Positions 20,018 through 28,453 of a DNA stretch of 64,000 nucleotides are shown here, one piece after another. Source of the DNA: Yersinia enterocolitica subsp. enterocolitica (GTDB lineage Bacteria > Pseudomonadota > Gammaproteobacteria > Enterobacterales > Enterobacteriaceae). The stretch is taken from assembly GCF_901472495.1 (NCBI RefSeq), contig NZ_LR590469.1:2108001-2172000 (forward strand), in the 5' to 3' direction. The translations under genes were made by a program, and so were the position numbers. Numbering within the stretch: position 1 is the first letter of the stretch; every line of letters begins with the position of its first letter. Below the pieces are notes generated by a model. The model was not told the origin of the DNA and did no database searches. It was given only the letters and a program-made list of their open reading frames with translations.

Positions 20018-20542
20018 TCAAGATAAATCATCAAACAGCCGCTCTTCGAGCTGTTCAACCTGTTGCTGTAATTTATCCAGAAAACGTAATTTTCGAACCG
20101 TATCAGCGGCTTGTTCCCACTGTTGCCTACCCAATTGCTCAACCATCAGTTGGCTGCGCGTTTTTGTCATCAAAGCCAGGCGGCTACTGAATGTAGCGAG
20201 TTGTATTTCAGCATCCGGGCTGCGTTCGATAGCATCAAGCTCTTCCCGCAACTCTAATTGTTCCATCAGAAAAGCGGTATCACGCAGTGTATGTTGTTCA
20301 TTGCCTAGATCAAAACCCTGCAAAGATAGCATATACTCAGCCCGTTTTAACGGATGCTTGAGGGTTTGGTAGGCGTCATTGATGGTCGCGGCTTGCTGTA
20401 ATGAGGCCAAACGCTCGCGTTCAGGCTGATTGGCAAAACGGTCAGGGTGGAATTGGCGCTGCAATTCCTGATAGCGGGTCGTGAGTCGGCTACCGTCAAT
20501 CAGGTACTGAGGCGGCAGCCCAAATAGTGTGAAGTAATCCAT
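20018..20542 (-). CDS. hscB: HscB, J-domain co-chaperone of HscA
   Basis: 174 residues. The J domain occupies the first 75 residues, with the HPD motif in [12 protein letters not shown], followed by the C-terminal three-helix domain that binds IscU. HscB delivers IscU to HscA and stimulates its ATPase. It lies between iscA and hscA in the isc operon. The HPD motif and length are normal. Confidence 0.97.
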
Positions 20543-20649
20543 AGCATGCTCAAGAATATGTGATGGCTTAGCTGAAAGTTATACAGCCCTCTTATAACGT
20601 ATGAGAGCTGTATGAAGCACAAGTGCCTGAGGTAGGGACAAAACAGGGG

Positions 20650-20973
20650 TCAGACGTTAAAGCTTTCACCACATCCGCACTCACTGGAGACGTTTGGATT
20701 GTTGAACTTAAAGCCTTCGTTCAGACCTTCTTTGACGAAATCCAATTCGGTGCCGTCAAGATAGACCATGCTTTTGCCGTCGATGATCACTTTCACGCCT
20801 TTGTCTTCAAAAACGATGTCGTCATCGTTCATTTCATCAACAAATTCCAGGATATACGCCATACCGGAGCAGCCCGACGTCCGAACGCCTAAGCGCAGAC
20901 CCAAGCCCTTACCACGGTTATTTAAAAAGGCGCTGACCCGCTGTGCAGCACTGTCGCTGATTGATATCGACAT
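20650..20973 (-). CDS. iscA: IscA, A-type Fe-S carrier protein
   Basis: 107 residues. The three conserved cysteines of A-type carriers are present: one in TSGCSGMAY and two in the C-terminal ECGCGESF. IscA accepts iron or clusters and passes [4Fe-4S] clusters to apo-targets. It is preceded by iscU and followed by hscB in the operon; a short ERIC lies between iscU and iscA. Confidence 0.96.
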   Translation of the reverse strand: MSISISDSAAQRVSAFLNNRGKGLGLRLGVRTSGCSGMAYILEFVDEMNDDDIVFEDKGVKVIIDGKSMVYLDGTELDFVKEGLNEGFKFNNPNVSSECGCGESFNV

Positions 20974-20997
20974 AGACCTTCCTCAACTCTAATAACT

Positions 20998-21065
20998 TAT
21001 ACCCATCATACTTCGAGCTACAGGTGCGTTAGCCGTCTTCCTGTAACTCGAATTACTTAGGGTAT
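20998..21065. repeat. Short ERIC element between iscU and iscA
   Basis: About 68 bp starting TATACCCATCATACTTCGAG and ending CTCGAATTACTTAGGGTAT. Both outer ERIC arms are present but the central ACTTACTNAAGT region is missing, giving a shortened form that folds into one hairpin. It is in the transcribed spacer of the isc operon. Confidence 0.75.
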
Positions 21066-21076
21066 CTATATTACAA

Positions 21077-21463
21077 CTACTTGGCAGTATGTTTGCTTTT
21101 GTAGTCGGCGATAGCTGCTTTGATGGCATCTTCTGCCAAAATTGAGCAGTGAATTTTGACTGGCGGTAACTCCAGTTCTTCCGCGATCTGAGTATTTTTG
21201 ATCGCTTCAGCCTGATCGAGAGACTTGCCTTTCATCCATTCAGTTACCAGAGAACTGGAAGCAATAGCAGAGCCGCAGCCATAAGTCTTGAAACGCGCAT
21301 CTTCAATGATGCCAGCTTCGTTAACTTTGATCTGCAACTTCATGACATCACCACAAGCGGGTGCGCCAACCATGCCGCTACCAATGGTAGGATCTGCATT
21401 ATCGAATGACCCAACGTTGCGTGGGTTTTCGTAGTGATCGATTACTTTTTCGCTGTAAGCCAT
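21077..21463 (-). CDS. iscU: IscU, Fe-S cluster assembly scaffold
   Basis: 128 residues, the standard length. The three cluster-ligand cysteines are in GAPACGDVMKL, KTYGCGSAIASS and VKIHCSILAED, and the HscA recognition motif LPPVK directly precedes the last. IscU receives sulfur from IscS and builds [2Fe-2S] and [4Fe-4S] clusters. The gene follows iscS closely in the isc operon. Confidence 0.98.
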   Translation of the reverse strand: MAYSEKVIDHYENPRNVGSFDNADPTIGSGMVGAPACGDVMKLQIKVNEAGIIEDARFKTYGCGSAIASSSLVTEWMKGKSLDQAEAIKNTQIAEELELPPVKIHCSILAEDAIKAAIADYKSKHTAK

Positions 21464-21493
21464 GTGATTACTCCTGAGTCTTAAAGTCTGGAA

Positions 21494-22723
21494 TTAATGG
21501 TGAGACCATTCAATGCTGCTGATATCCACGCCCTGCTTAAACATCTCCCATAACGGAGACAAATCACGCAAGCGGCCAATGGATTTACGTACCAGCGCAA
21601 TGGCGTAGTCGATCTCTTCTTCAGTGGTGAAACGCCCGAGAGAGAAACGGATTGAACTGTGAGCCAGTTCGTCGTTCATCCCCAACGCGCGCAACACGTA
21701 AGAAGGTTCCAGACTCGCGGAAGTACAGGCTGAACCCGATGAAACTGCCAGATCTTTCAATGCCATGATAAGCGATTCACCTTCAACATAGTTGAAGCTG
21801 ACGTTAAGAATGCCAGGTGCACCATTCTCTAAATCGCCATTCAGGTAAACTTCTTCGATATCTTTAATACCGTTCCACAAGCGCAGACGCAGTGAACGCA
21901 GACGGGCAGCTTCGCTTTCCATCTCTTCTTTGGCGATGCGGTAAGCTTTACCCATACCCGCAATCTGATGCACTGGTAAAGTGCCCGAACGCATACCGCG
22001 CTCATGACCGCCGCCATGCTGCTGGGCTTCGATACGAATACGAGGTTTACGGCGAACAAACAGCGCTCCAATGCCCATCGGGCCATAAACTTTATGGGCA
22101 GAGAAGGACATCAAATCGACTTTCAGTTTGCTCAGATCAATCGGTAATTTACCGACGCTTTGCGTAGCATCAACATGGAAAATGATCCCGCGACTGCGGC
22201 ACATTTCGCCGATTTCCGCGATATCTTGCACCACACCGATTTCATTATTCACATGCATGATAGAAACCAAGATGGTGTCTTCACGCATCGCAGCTTCAAG
22301 CTGTTTCAGGTCGATAATTCCGTTAGACTGCGGTGCCAAATAAGTCACTTCGAAGCCTTCACGCTCCAACTGGCGACAAGTATCCAACACCGCTTTATGT
22401 TCGGTCTTACAGGTGATGATGTGCTTGCCTTTCTTCTGATAGAAGTTAGCGGCACCTTTAATAGCGAGGTTATCAGACTCAGTTGCACCGGAGGTGAAGA
22501 CTATTTCGCGAGGGTCAGCACCTACCAATGCAGCAATATCATTACGTGCAATATCAACAGCTTCTTCTGCTTGCCAGCCGAACTTATGGGAACGAGAGGC
22601 AGGGTTACCAAAAATGCCGTCCAGAGTCAGATACTGCATCATTTTTTCAGCGACACGAGGATCTACCGGGGTCGTTGCTGCATAGTCCAGATAGATCGGT
22701 GTCTTTATTTTTGATTCGGTCAT
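21494..22723 (-). CDS. iscS: IscS, cysteine desulfurase
   Basis: 409 residues; the N-terminus (MTESKIKTPIYLDYAATTPV) is five residues longer than in E. coli. The PLP lysine is K211 in SFSAHKVYGPMG and the persulfide cysteine is C333 in SSGSACTSASLEP. IscS takes sulfur from cysteine and gives it to IscU, to TusA for tRNA thiolation and to ThiI. It is the second gene of the iscRSUA-hscBA-fdx-iscX operon. All catalytic residues are present. Confidence 0.97.
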   Translation of the reverse strand: MTESKIKTPIYLDYAATTPVDPRVAEKMMQYLTLDGIFGNPASRSHKFGWQAEEAVDIARNDIAALVGADPREIVFTSGATESDNLAIKGAANFYQKKGKHIITCKTEHKAVLDTCRQLEREGFEVTYLAPQSNGIIDLKQLEAAMREDTILVSIMHVNNEIGVVQDIAEIGEMCRSRGIIFHVDATQSVGKLPIDLSKLKVDLMSFSAHKVYGPMGIGALFVRRKPRIRIEAQQHGGGHERGMRSGTLPVHQIAGMGKAYRIAKEEMESEAARLRSLRLRLWNGIKDIEEVYLNGDLENGAPGILNVSFNYVEGESLIMALKDLAVSSGSACTSASLEPSYVLRALGMNDELAHSSIRFSLGRFTTEEEIDYAIALVRKSIGRLRDLSPLWEMFKQGVDISSIEWSHH

Positions 22724-22777
22724 TGCTCTTATGCTCCGTACATCACTTCCAAAACGTAAAATTCCGCAGACTCTGCT

Positions 22778-23272
22778 TTATGCGCGCAGATTGACGTTGA
22801 TCGTCTCTTGCGGTCGGCCATTAGCCGTACGGCGCGTATCGTTATTCTGACGATCCGCAACCTCAAGAATATCTTGGTTATTCACCAATTCTGCCAATGT
22901 GATGTTGTTGAGGAAGCTGCTGATGCGCTCACTCAAATCACGCCACAAGGTATGAGTCAAGCAACGATCGCCCCCCTGACACCCTTCTTTACCCTGACAA
23001 CGAGTCGCATCAACAGATTCGTCAACGGCGGTAATAACAGCACCTACCGCGATTGCTGATGCATCTTTACCCAGCAGGTAACCACCACCTGGACCACGAA
23101 CGCTGGCCACTAAGCCATTTTTGCGTAACCGTGAAAAAAGCTGTTCCAGATAGGATAATGAGATCCCCTGACGTTCAGAAATATCTGCCAGAGGAACTGG
23201 CCCGTCCTGGGAATGTAATGCCACATCAAGCATGGCGGTCACGGCATAACGGCCTTTGGAAGTCAGTCTCAT
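22778..23272 (-). CDS. iscR: IscR, Rrf2-family [2Fe-2S] transcription regulator
   Basis: 164 residues from the ATG at 23272 (MRLTSKGRYAVTAMLDVALH), the conserved IscR start; an open frame reaching to 23335 only adds leader sequence that overlaps the promoter. The Rrf2 winged helix is at 1-65. The cluster ligands lie in DATRCQGKEGCQGGDRCLTHTLW (three cysteines and a histidine). Holo-IscR represses this operon at type 1 sites, and two such sites are visible upstream. It is the first gene of the operon. Confidence 0.97.
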   Translation of the reverse strand: MRLTSKGRYAVTAMLDVALHSQDGPVPLADISERQGISLSYLEQLFSRLRKNGLVASVRGPGGGYLLGKDASAIAVGAVITAVDESVDATRCQGKEGCQGGDRCLTHTLWRDLSERISSFLNNITLAELVNNQDILEVADRQNNDTRRTANGRPQETINVNLRA

Positions 23273-23306
23273 AGCTAAAGTTACCTGTTGGTGAAAACAA
23301 GCCAGA

Positions 23307-23335
23307 ATTCTGACATTCTTGAGTGTTTTAGTCAA
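23307..23335 (-). promoter_or_regulatory. Predicted sigma-70 promoter of the isc operon
   Basis: On the minus strand a TTGACT -35 element (23330-23335) and a CAGAAT -10 element (23307-23312) are separated by exactly 17 bp, about 35 bp from the iscR start. The -35 element lies inside the IscR-like site at 23315-23339, as expected for repression by occlusion. Confidence 0.7.
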
Positions 23336-23339
23336 CTAT
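23315..23339 (-). promoter_or_regulatory. IscR type 1 operator, promoter-proximal
   Basis: A 25-bp imperfect palindrome reading, on the minus strand, ATAGTTGACTAAAA followed by CACTCAAGAAT. It fits the type 1 IscR consensus (ATAnYYGACTR...YAGTCRRnTAT) and covers the predicted -35 element. Confidence 0.75.
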
Positions 23340-23364
23340 TTAACCTAGTAAATCACTCAAGTAT
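23340..23364 (-). promoter_or_regulatory. IscR type 1 operator, distal
   Basis: Directly adjacent to the first site, on the minus strand ATACTTGAGTGATTTACT followed by AGGTTAA. It matches the type 1 consensus better in its first half than in the second. Two tandem IscR sites at the iscR promoter also occur in E. coli. Confidence 0.6.
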
Positions 23365-23428
23365 TATTTAACTATTCCATTTCTAATAATTTGGGTTAGT
23401 TTTTATAATAACCAATTGATATAAAGCA

Positions 23429-24202
23429 TTAATTTTTACCGTTATGCTCGCTGCCATCTGCCCCACGTTGTGGATATTTATCTTGTTTCTCAATAGATGT
23501 CAGCATCCCGCGCAGGATATTCAGCTCCTGAGCTTCCGGGCGCGCACGGGTAAACAGACGGCGCAATTTACTCATAATCTGCCCCGGATGGGCCTGGCGA
23601 ATAAAGCCGGTATGAGATAAAACCTGCTCCAAATGCAGATAGAAACGCTCCAGATCATCCACTAATGGATAAGGAGCTTCCTCTTCTTCTACTATTGGTG
23701 CGGCAGCCTGTTGGCGATCGAGGAAGGCCACGCGCACTTCATACGCTAAAATTTGTACCGCCATAGCCAGATTCAGCGAACTGTATTCCGGGTTAGCTGG
23801 GATTGCCACATGATAATGGCACTTTTGCAGCTCATCATTTGTTAGCCCCACCCGCTCACGACCAAACACCAGCGCAACCGGCGCATGTTCGGCTTCGCGT
23901 GCGCTGCGCACACCACATTCACGCGGCTCTAGCATTGGCCAAGGCAAGGTGCGAGAACGTGCACTGGTACCCACCACCAGGCTGCATCCCGCCAGCGCTT
24001 CATCCAAGGTATCAACGATGGTGGCATTGCCAATCACATCGCTGGCGCCGGCGGATAGTGCGATGGCCTGAGAATCCGGATTGACTAAAGGATTGACCAG
24101 ATACAAATTGGTTAATCCCATTGTTTTCATGCCCCTGGCTGTCGAACCCATATTGCCGGTGTGTGAGGTCTCAACCAAAACGATACGAATATTGTGTAAC
24201 AT
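23429..24202 (-). CDS. trmJ: TrmJ, tRNA (Cm32/Um32) 2'-O-methyltransferase
   Basis: 257 residues of the SPOUT superfamily. The N-terminal domain (IRIVLVETSHTGNMGSTARGMKTMGL) and the knot region (VALVFGRERVGLTNDELQKCHYHVAIP...SLNLAMAVQILAYE) are typical. It methylates the ribose of nucleotide 32 in several tRNAs using SAM. It lies between iscR and the divergent suhB, as in E. coli. Confidence 0.95.
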   Translation of the reverse strand: MLHNIRIVLVETSHTGNMGSTARGMKTMGLTNLYLVNPLVNPDSQAIALSAGASDVIGNATIVDTLDEALAGCSLVVGTSARSRTLPWPMLEPRECGVRSAREAEHAPVALVFGRERVGLTNDELQKCHYHVAIPANPEYSSLNLAMAVQILAYEVRVAFLDRQQAAAPIVEEEEAPYPLVDDLERFYLHLEQVLSHTGFIRQAHPGQIMSKLRRLFTRARPEAQELNILRGMLTSIEKQDKYPQRGADGSEHNGKN

Positions 24203-24320
24203 ACAAACTCTGAGGATAACGGGGAATCGGCATATCTTAACACAGACATAGGCATTTATCCGAACCCCTGCTATACTATGCGCCGTTTCTCGTTCTTTAA
24301 CATCCTAGTGGAAGATACCC

Positions 24321-25127
24321 ATGCATCCAATGCTGACTATCGCCATACGCGCTGCGCGTAAGGCCGGTAACCTGATTGCCAAACATTATGAAACGCCTGA
24401 CTCCGTCGAAGCGAGCCAAAAAGGCAGTAACGATTTTGTTACCAACGTTGACCGCGATGCCGAGTCTATGATTGTTGACGTTATCCGTAAATCTTACCCA
24501 AAACACACCATTATTGGTGAAGAATGCGGTGAGTTGGTCGGCGAAGATTATGATGTACAATGGGTTATTGATCCACTGGATGGCACTACCAACTTCATCA
24601 AACGTCTTCCTCATTTCGCTGTTTCTATCGCCGTACGCATCAAAGGCCGTACCGAAGTTGCCGTAGTTTATGACCCAATGCGTAACGAATTATTTACAGC
24701 TACTCGTGGTCAAGGCGCTCAATTAAATGGTTATCGCCTGCGTGGCACCAATGCCAAAGATTTAGACGGCACCATTCTGGCAACTGGTTTCCCATTCAAA
24801 GTTAAACAACATGCTCCGGCGTATATCCGTATTGTTGGCAAGCTGTTTGAACAGTGCGCAGATTTTCGCCGCACCGGTTCTGCGGCACTGGATTTGGCCT
24901 ATGTTGCCGCCGGCCGTGTTGACGGTTTCTTTGAAATTGGCTTGAAGCCGTGGGATTTTGCTGGCGGCGAACTGTTAGTTCGTGAGTCAGGTGGTGTGGT
25001 AACTGACTTTGCCGGTGGTCATAATCACTTCAGCTCTGGCAATATCGTGGCCGGTAATCCGCGCGTTGTGAAAGGCATTCTTCAGTCCATAGTTCAGGCC
25101 GAAGTGAGTGATGCCTTAAAGCGTTAA
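24321..25127 (+). CDS. suhB: SuhB, inositol-1-monophosphatase / Nus-complex factor
   Basis: 268 residues. Both IMPase signatures are present: the metal site DPLDGTTNFIKRLPHFAVSIA and the C-terminal WDFAGGELLVRESGG. Beyond phosphatase activity, SuhB is a component of the rRNA transcription antitermination complex in enterobacteria. It is transcribed divergently from trmJ; a TATACT box at 24272-24277 may be its -10 element. It is followed by an ERIC element, a strong terminator and an IS element. Confidence 0.96.
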   Translation: MHPMLTIAIRAARKAGNLIAKHYETPDSVEASQKGSNDFVTNVDRDAESMIVDVIRKSYPKHTIIGEECGELVGEDYDVQWVIDPLDGTTNFIKRLPHFAVSIAVRIKGRTEVAVVYDPMRNELFTATRGQGAQLNGYRLRGTNAKDLDGTILATGFPFKVKQHAPAYIRIVGKLFEQCADFRRTGSAALDLAYVAAGRVDGFFEIGLKPWDFAGGELLVRESGGVVTDFAGGHNHFSSGNIVAGNPRVVKGILQSIVQAEVSDALKR

Positions 25128-25130
25128 TTC

Positions 25131-25258
25131 TATACTCGTCATACTTCAAGCTGCATGTGCGTTGGCTGCGTTCAATAACCCGAATCACTTACTGATGTAA
25201 GCTCATCGGGATTTTCTCTCTTGCTGCCTTCCTGCAACTCGAATTATTTAGAGTATAT
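25131..25258. repeat. Full-length ERIC element downstream of suhB
   Basis: About 127 bp beginning TATACTCGTCATACTTCAAG and ending ATTATTTAGAGTATA, with the central CCCGAATCACTTACTGATGT / AAGCTCATCGGG blocks. It is the most canonical ERIC in the window and begins within ten bases of the suhB stop codon. Confidence 0.9.
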
Positions 25259-25276
25259 ATGAATGACGGTTTGATA

Positions 25277-25313
25277 CAAAAAAGCCAGTCGGCTAACACT
25301 GACTGGCTTTTTT
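25277..25313 (+). terminator. Rho-independent terminator after suhB
   Basis: AAAAAAGCCAGTC pairs with GACTGGCTTTTTT across a short loop. The perfect stem with A- and T-runs on either side should work in both directions. It ends 8 bp before the IS insertion point. Confidence 0.9.
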
Positions 25314-25375
25314 ATTGCTCATGACCCGTCCTAAATAGCGTTGACACATTTAACTCGTACACTGAGGAAAATGTG

Positions 25376-25774
25376 ATGAACCAATATGTTAAACGTACGC
25401 AACGCGATTATCCTCTATCCTTTAAATTGGCCGTTGTCGAACAGGTCGAAAAAGGTGAAATGACATACCGCCAGGCGCAAGACCGCTACGGTATTCAAGG
25501 CCGTTCTACCGTCCTGACGTGGCTACGCAAGTTCGGTCAACTCGACTGGCTTTCTCCCTCTCCTGCAAGAATGTACGGAATTAACATGCCCAAAATGCCT
25601 CTTACTCCCGAACAGCGAATCAAAGAACTCGAACAGCAACTTGCTGAATCAGAAGTCAAAGCGCAGTTTTTTGAAGCGGTTGTGAAGGTCATGAATACGG
25701 AGTTCGGAGCCACACTGACAAAAAAGCAGTTGGCCACGTTATCACGCAAGCGCAAACGCCGGGACTCACAGTAA
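25376..25774 (+). CDS. IS3-family transposase OrfA (DNA-binding subunit)
   Basis: About 132 residues from the ATG at 25376; a GTG one codon earlier is also possible. The N-terminus (RDYPLSFKLAVVEQVEKGEMTYRQAQDRYGI...TVLTWLRKFG) is a helix-turn-helix of the HTH_28/Tnp type, followed by a leucine-zipper-like coiled coil (LTPEQRIKELEQQLAESEVKAQFFEAVVKVM). Near its end, A AAA AAG at 25720-25726 lies exactly in the codon phase needed for -1 ribosomal slippage, which would join it to OrfB and make the active transposase. Confidence 0.92.
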   Translation: MNQYVKRTQRDYPLSFKLAVVEQVEKGEMTYRQAQDRYGIQGRSTVLTWLRKFGQLDWLSPSPARMYGINMPKMPLTPEQRIKELEQQLAESEVKAQFFEAVVKVMNTEFGATLTKKQLATLSRKRKRRDSQ

Positions 25775-25791
25775 CGCGCGCTTGCTGGTTC

Positions 25792-26589
25792 ATGGGGATT
25801 AGCCGACAGGCGTGGTATCAGTCTTTGCAGCGTGAACGCGGAAGAGAAAAACAGGCACAGCGCATCGTTGAGCAAGTGACGGCCATCCGGTTACAACAGC
25901 CCCGGTTGGGTACGCGTAAATTGCATTACTTGTTGCGACAACAAGCAGAACCGGCGCTGCATGTTGGCCGAGATCGCCTGTTCCAGATACTGCGTTTCTC
26001 GCGGTTACTGGTGATGCCTAAACGTGCCTATCATAAAACGACAAACAGCCATCATCGCTTTTACCGTCACCCTAACTTATTGAAGTCAGGAGCAAATCAG
26101 GTTATTGCCAGCCGCCCGGAACAGGTATGGGTCGCGGATATCACTTACCTTCCCCTGCGGACAGGAACGGCGTATGTGAGTCTGGTCACTGACGCCTGGT
26201 CGAGAAAAATCGTGGGATATCATGTGCATGAAAGTCTGCACACCCGCCATGTAGCCGCTGCGCTCAAAATGGCGCTGGTGAGCAGGCGCACAGCATCTGC
26301 GCTGATACATCACTCAGACCGGGGTATCCAGTACTGTTCAACAGAATATCAGGCGTTACATCAACGTCACGGTGTCATCTGTTCGATGACGGATGGATAT
26401 GATTGTTATCAGAATGCGCTGGCGGAGCGGGTCAATGGGATATTAAAACTGGAATATCTGCTGGTTAAGCCGAAAGATATTGGTCAGGCAAGAAAGATGG
26501 TCAGGGAGTCAGTGGAAATCTACAACACGCGGCGACCGCATCTGTCGTTAAAATACAAAACGCCCGATGAAGTTCATCAGGCGTTTTAA
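25792..26589 (+). CDS. IS3-family transposase OrfB (DDE integrase catalytic domain)
   Basis: 265 residues from the first ATG, but the frame is open without stops from the A6G slippage site at 25720-25726, so the working product is probably an OrfAB fusion reading ...TKK-AVGHVITQAQ... into this frame. An HTH_21-like region (about 20-70) precedes the rve catalytic core: first Asp in VWVADITYLP, second in LIHHSDRGIQYCS, Glu in NALAERVNGILK. Catalytic DDE residues and length are complete, so the element may be active. Confidence 0.93.
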   Translation: MGISRQAWYQSLQRERGREKQAQRIVEQVTAIRLQQPRLGTRKLHYLLRQQAEPALHVGRDRLFQILRFSRLLVMPKRAYHKTTNSHHRFYRHPNLLKSGANQVIASRPEQVWVADITYLPLRTGTAYVSLVTDAWSRKIVGYHVHESLHTRHVAAALKMALVSRRTASALIHHSDRGIQYCSTEYQALHQRHGVICSMTDGYDCYQNALAERVNGILKLEYLLVKPKDIGQARKMVRESVEIYNTRRPHLSLKYKTPDEVHQAF

Positions 26590-26628
26590 GGCTGAAAAGT
26601 GTCAACCTATATCAGGACTAGTCATCAT

Positions 26629-27645
26629 TTAGCGGCCAAATGGCCTGACTCCGCCGATAAAGTCCGGTTGGCTAGAAAGATAAAGCAGAGCACCAGCAAA
26701 CAATAAAATGAGGCCGCCAGTTAAGGCCAATGTCGCCCAGGCTATTGCTCCCCAAGCCGCAGGTGCTCGTTTGCGACTTAAATGCACTGCCATACGCCGC
26801 GCATAGTGAACAAGCAGCGCCAACAACGAAATAGTCAATGATGTGCCAATAGCCATAGCAATTGCCGACAAAATGCCCCACCAGTAAACCCCAATCACTT
26901 TAGCAAATAGCAGCACCATAATTGCGCCGGAGCAAGGCCGCATGCCCATCGCCAAAATAATCGCTAAACGGGTGCGCCAGTCATTGCCCGCTTGCAGCTC
27001 TTGAGAACTCGGCATATGTCGATGCCCGCAGCCGCAACTCTCACTGTGAATATGATCTGCACTCAACGGCAGTATACGCTGGATGCTGATTTTCTGCGGC
27101 TTCAATAGCTTTACTTGATGGTAAAGCCGTTTTATTGCGCGAAAACATAACAAAATCCCGAGCGCGATCACCAACAGAAAACTACCTTTTTCCAACCAGA
27201 AGCTACTTTGATGCAAATAACGCGACGAGAGTTGCAACACACCCAGCAGCACAGTTACCAGCATGATCGCGACACCACCTTGCAATATCGATGCAGCAAA
27301 AGTCAGTTTCAGACTGTTTTTGAGTTGCGCCGGATGGGTTGCAAGATAAGTCACTATCACCACTTTACCGTGCCCCGGCCCCACAGCATGAAGCACGCCG
27401 TAAATCAGGCTGAACATCATCAACGCCAGACCAGTTTGATGCGGATTGGCTTTGACCTGTTGCAGTAACTGGACCATCTGCTGATGCATACTTTTTTGCC
27501 AGACTACTGTTTTGAACAGCAGTTCCGGCCAATAGAGCCAGGCAAGTTGGGCGGCACCGGCCAATAACACTAAGAAAAGCAACAGCGGCCATAAATTAAT
27601 TAGCCAATGTCTTGGCCGCACAATGGGGGTGAGACCTACTGACAT
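26629..27645 (-). CDS. NicO-family metal transporter, ZevB-like
   Basis: 338 residues with six or more membrane helices. Conserved NicO features include the helix motif HAVGPGHGKVV and RPCSGAIMVLLFAK. A cytoplasmic His/Cys-rich loop (HIHSESCGCGHRHM) probably binds metal. The family moves Ni/Co or Zn. It overlaps the preceding DUF1007 gene by 10 bp; the DUF1007 + NicO pair is known as ZevAB in Haemophilus, where it supports zinc uptake. Substrate here is inferred, not shown. An IS3-family element is inserted 4 bp beyond its stop codon. Confidence 0.8.
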   Translation of the reverse strand: MSVGLTPIVRPRHWLINLWPLLLFLVLLAGAAQLAWLYWPELLFKTVVWQKSMHQQMVQLLQQVKANPHQTGLALMMFSLIYGVLHAVGPGHGKVVIVTYLATHPAQLKNSLKLTFAASILQGGVAIMLVTVLLGVLQLSSRYLHQSSFWLEKGSFLLVIALGILLCFRAIKRLYHQVKLLKPQKISIQRILPLSADHIHSESCGCGHRHMPSSQELQAGNDWRTRLAIILAMGMRPCSGAIMVLLFAKVIGVYWWGILSAIAMAIGTSLTISLLALLVHYARRMAVHLSRKRAPAAWGAIAWATLALTGGLILLFAGALLYLSSQPDFIGGVRPFGR

Positions 27646-28310
27646 TGCACAGTTACCCGTTGGGCGAATTGTTTGCCAAGTTCCATATCTTCTCCCGGTG
27701 AATCACTTTTATCCAAAGACAACGCATAAGCCTGTAAGGAAGCATTGGGGTTGGGTGTGAATAAAGTTAATTTGCAACTTTTTGCCATTTCAGCCGACAG
27801 CCTGACTGCCTTATTATCGGCATAGGTCATATCCACAAAATAGGTCGGATCGTAAGTCGAGATAATAAAAGGCTTTCCGACCAAGGGTTGCGGTTCAGCC
27901 AGAGGTAACACGAATTCCAAAACCGCCTGATGGCCTTTGCGCGACAAATGATATTCTGTCGGTAAATTTTTATATTTCACCGGCTTACCATCACGGTAGA
28001 TATCAGTGAAATAGTGCTGCCCCAACACATTAGCCATCACTTCGGCTGCCAATTTCTTCCAAATTTCAGAATCACTTTTGGCATTCTCTGCATCATATAG
28101 CAGGTCTGCAGAGGTGATTTCGTCCATTGTCCAGACCATTTTAATTCCCACTAATGTCTGTTTTTCACTGACAAAAGTGGCATCCATATCGATGAAACTG
28201 TGCGGATGTGCCTCCGCTATTTGGCTATAAATAACAGTGCTACCCACTAACAGTAGAGCTATGAGTCGCTTAAATGCACTTAATTTGTTATAACATAACA
28301 TAACCTGCAT
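27636..28310 (-). CDS. DUF1007 periplasmic protein, ZevA-like
   Basis: 224 residues. A signal peptide ends near AEA-HPHSFID; the mature N-terminus HPHSFI, with two histidines, is the DUF1007 hallmark and probably a metal ligand. The rest is a beta-rich periplasmic domain containing DPTYFVDMTYADNK. It is co-transcribed with the NicO-family gene by overlap. In the ZevA/ZevB pair the periplasmic partner is thought to help zinc reach the permease. An AAGGAT site precedes the ATG at 28310. No obvious Zur site was found upstream. Confidence 0.8.
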   Translation of the reverse strand: MQVMLCYNKLSAFKRLIALLLVGSTVIYSQIAEAHPHSFIDMDATFVSEKQTLVGIKMVWTMDEITSADLLYDAENAKSDSEIWKKLAAEVMANVLGQHYFTDIYRDGKPVKYKNLPTEYHLSRKGHQAVLEFVLPLAEPQPLVGKPFIISTYDPTYFVDMTYADNKAVRLSAEMAKSCKLTLFTPNPNASLQAYALSLDKSDSPGEDMELGKQFAQRVTVQCQ

Positions 28311-28453
28311 GGATCAATCCTTGGAAATTCAGCAATAACTGTGATGTAAGTTGTAAGTCGATGTAAAAGCTCCGGACCTCAGTAAACCGGATAGAATCTC
28401 TTTTGCTATGCTTAAGACTGATGAATAACAACACATCCATCACGGAAGGTTAT

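Larger units (their letters stand above)
25322..26624 (+). mobile_element. Complete IS3-family insertion sequence, 1303 bp, with 3-bp target duplication TCA
   Basis: The ends are imperfect inverted repeats of 26 bp: the left reads TGACCCGTCCT...GTTGACAC and the right, on the minus strand, TGACTAGTCCT...GTTGACAC (18 of 26 identical by eye). The trinucleotide TCA is duplicated at 25319-25321 and 26625-26627. The element holds two overlapping reading frames with a programmed frameshift site. It inserted between the suhB terminator and the stop codon of the zevB-like gene without breaking either. IS3-family members make 3-4 bp duplications, consistent with this. I cannot name the exact IS. Confidence 0.93.
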
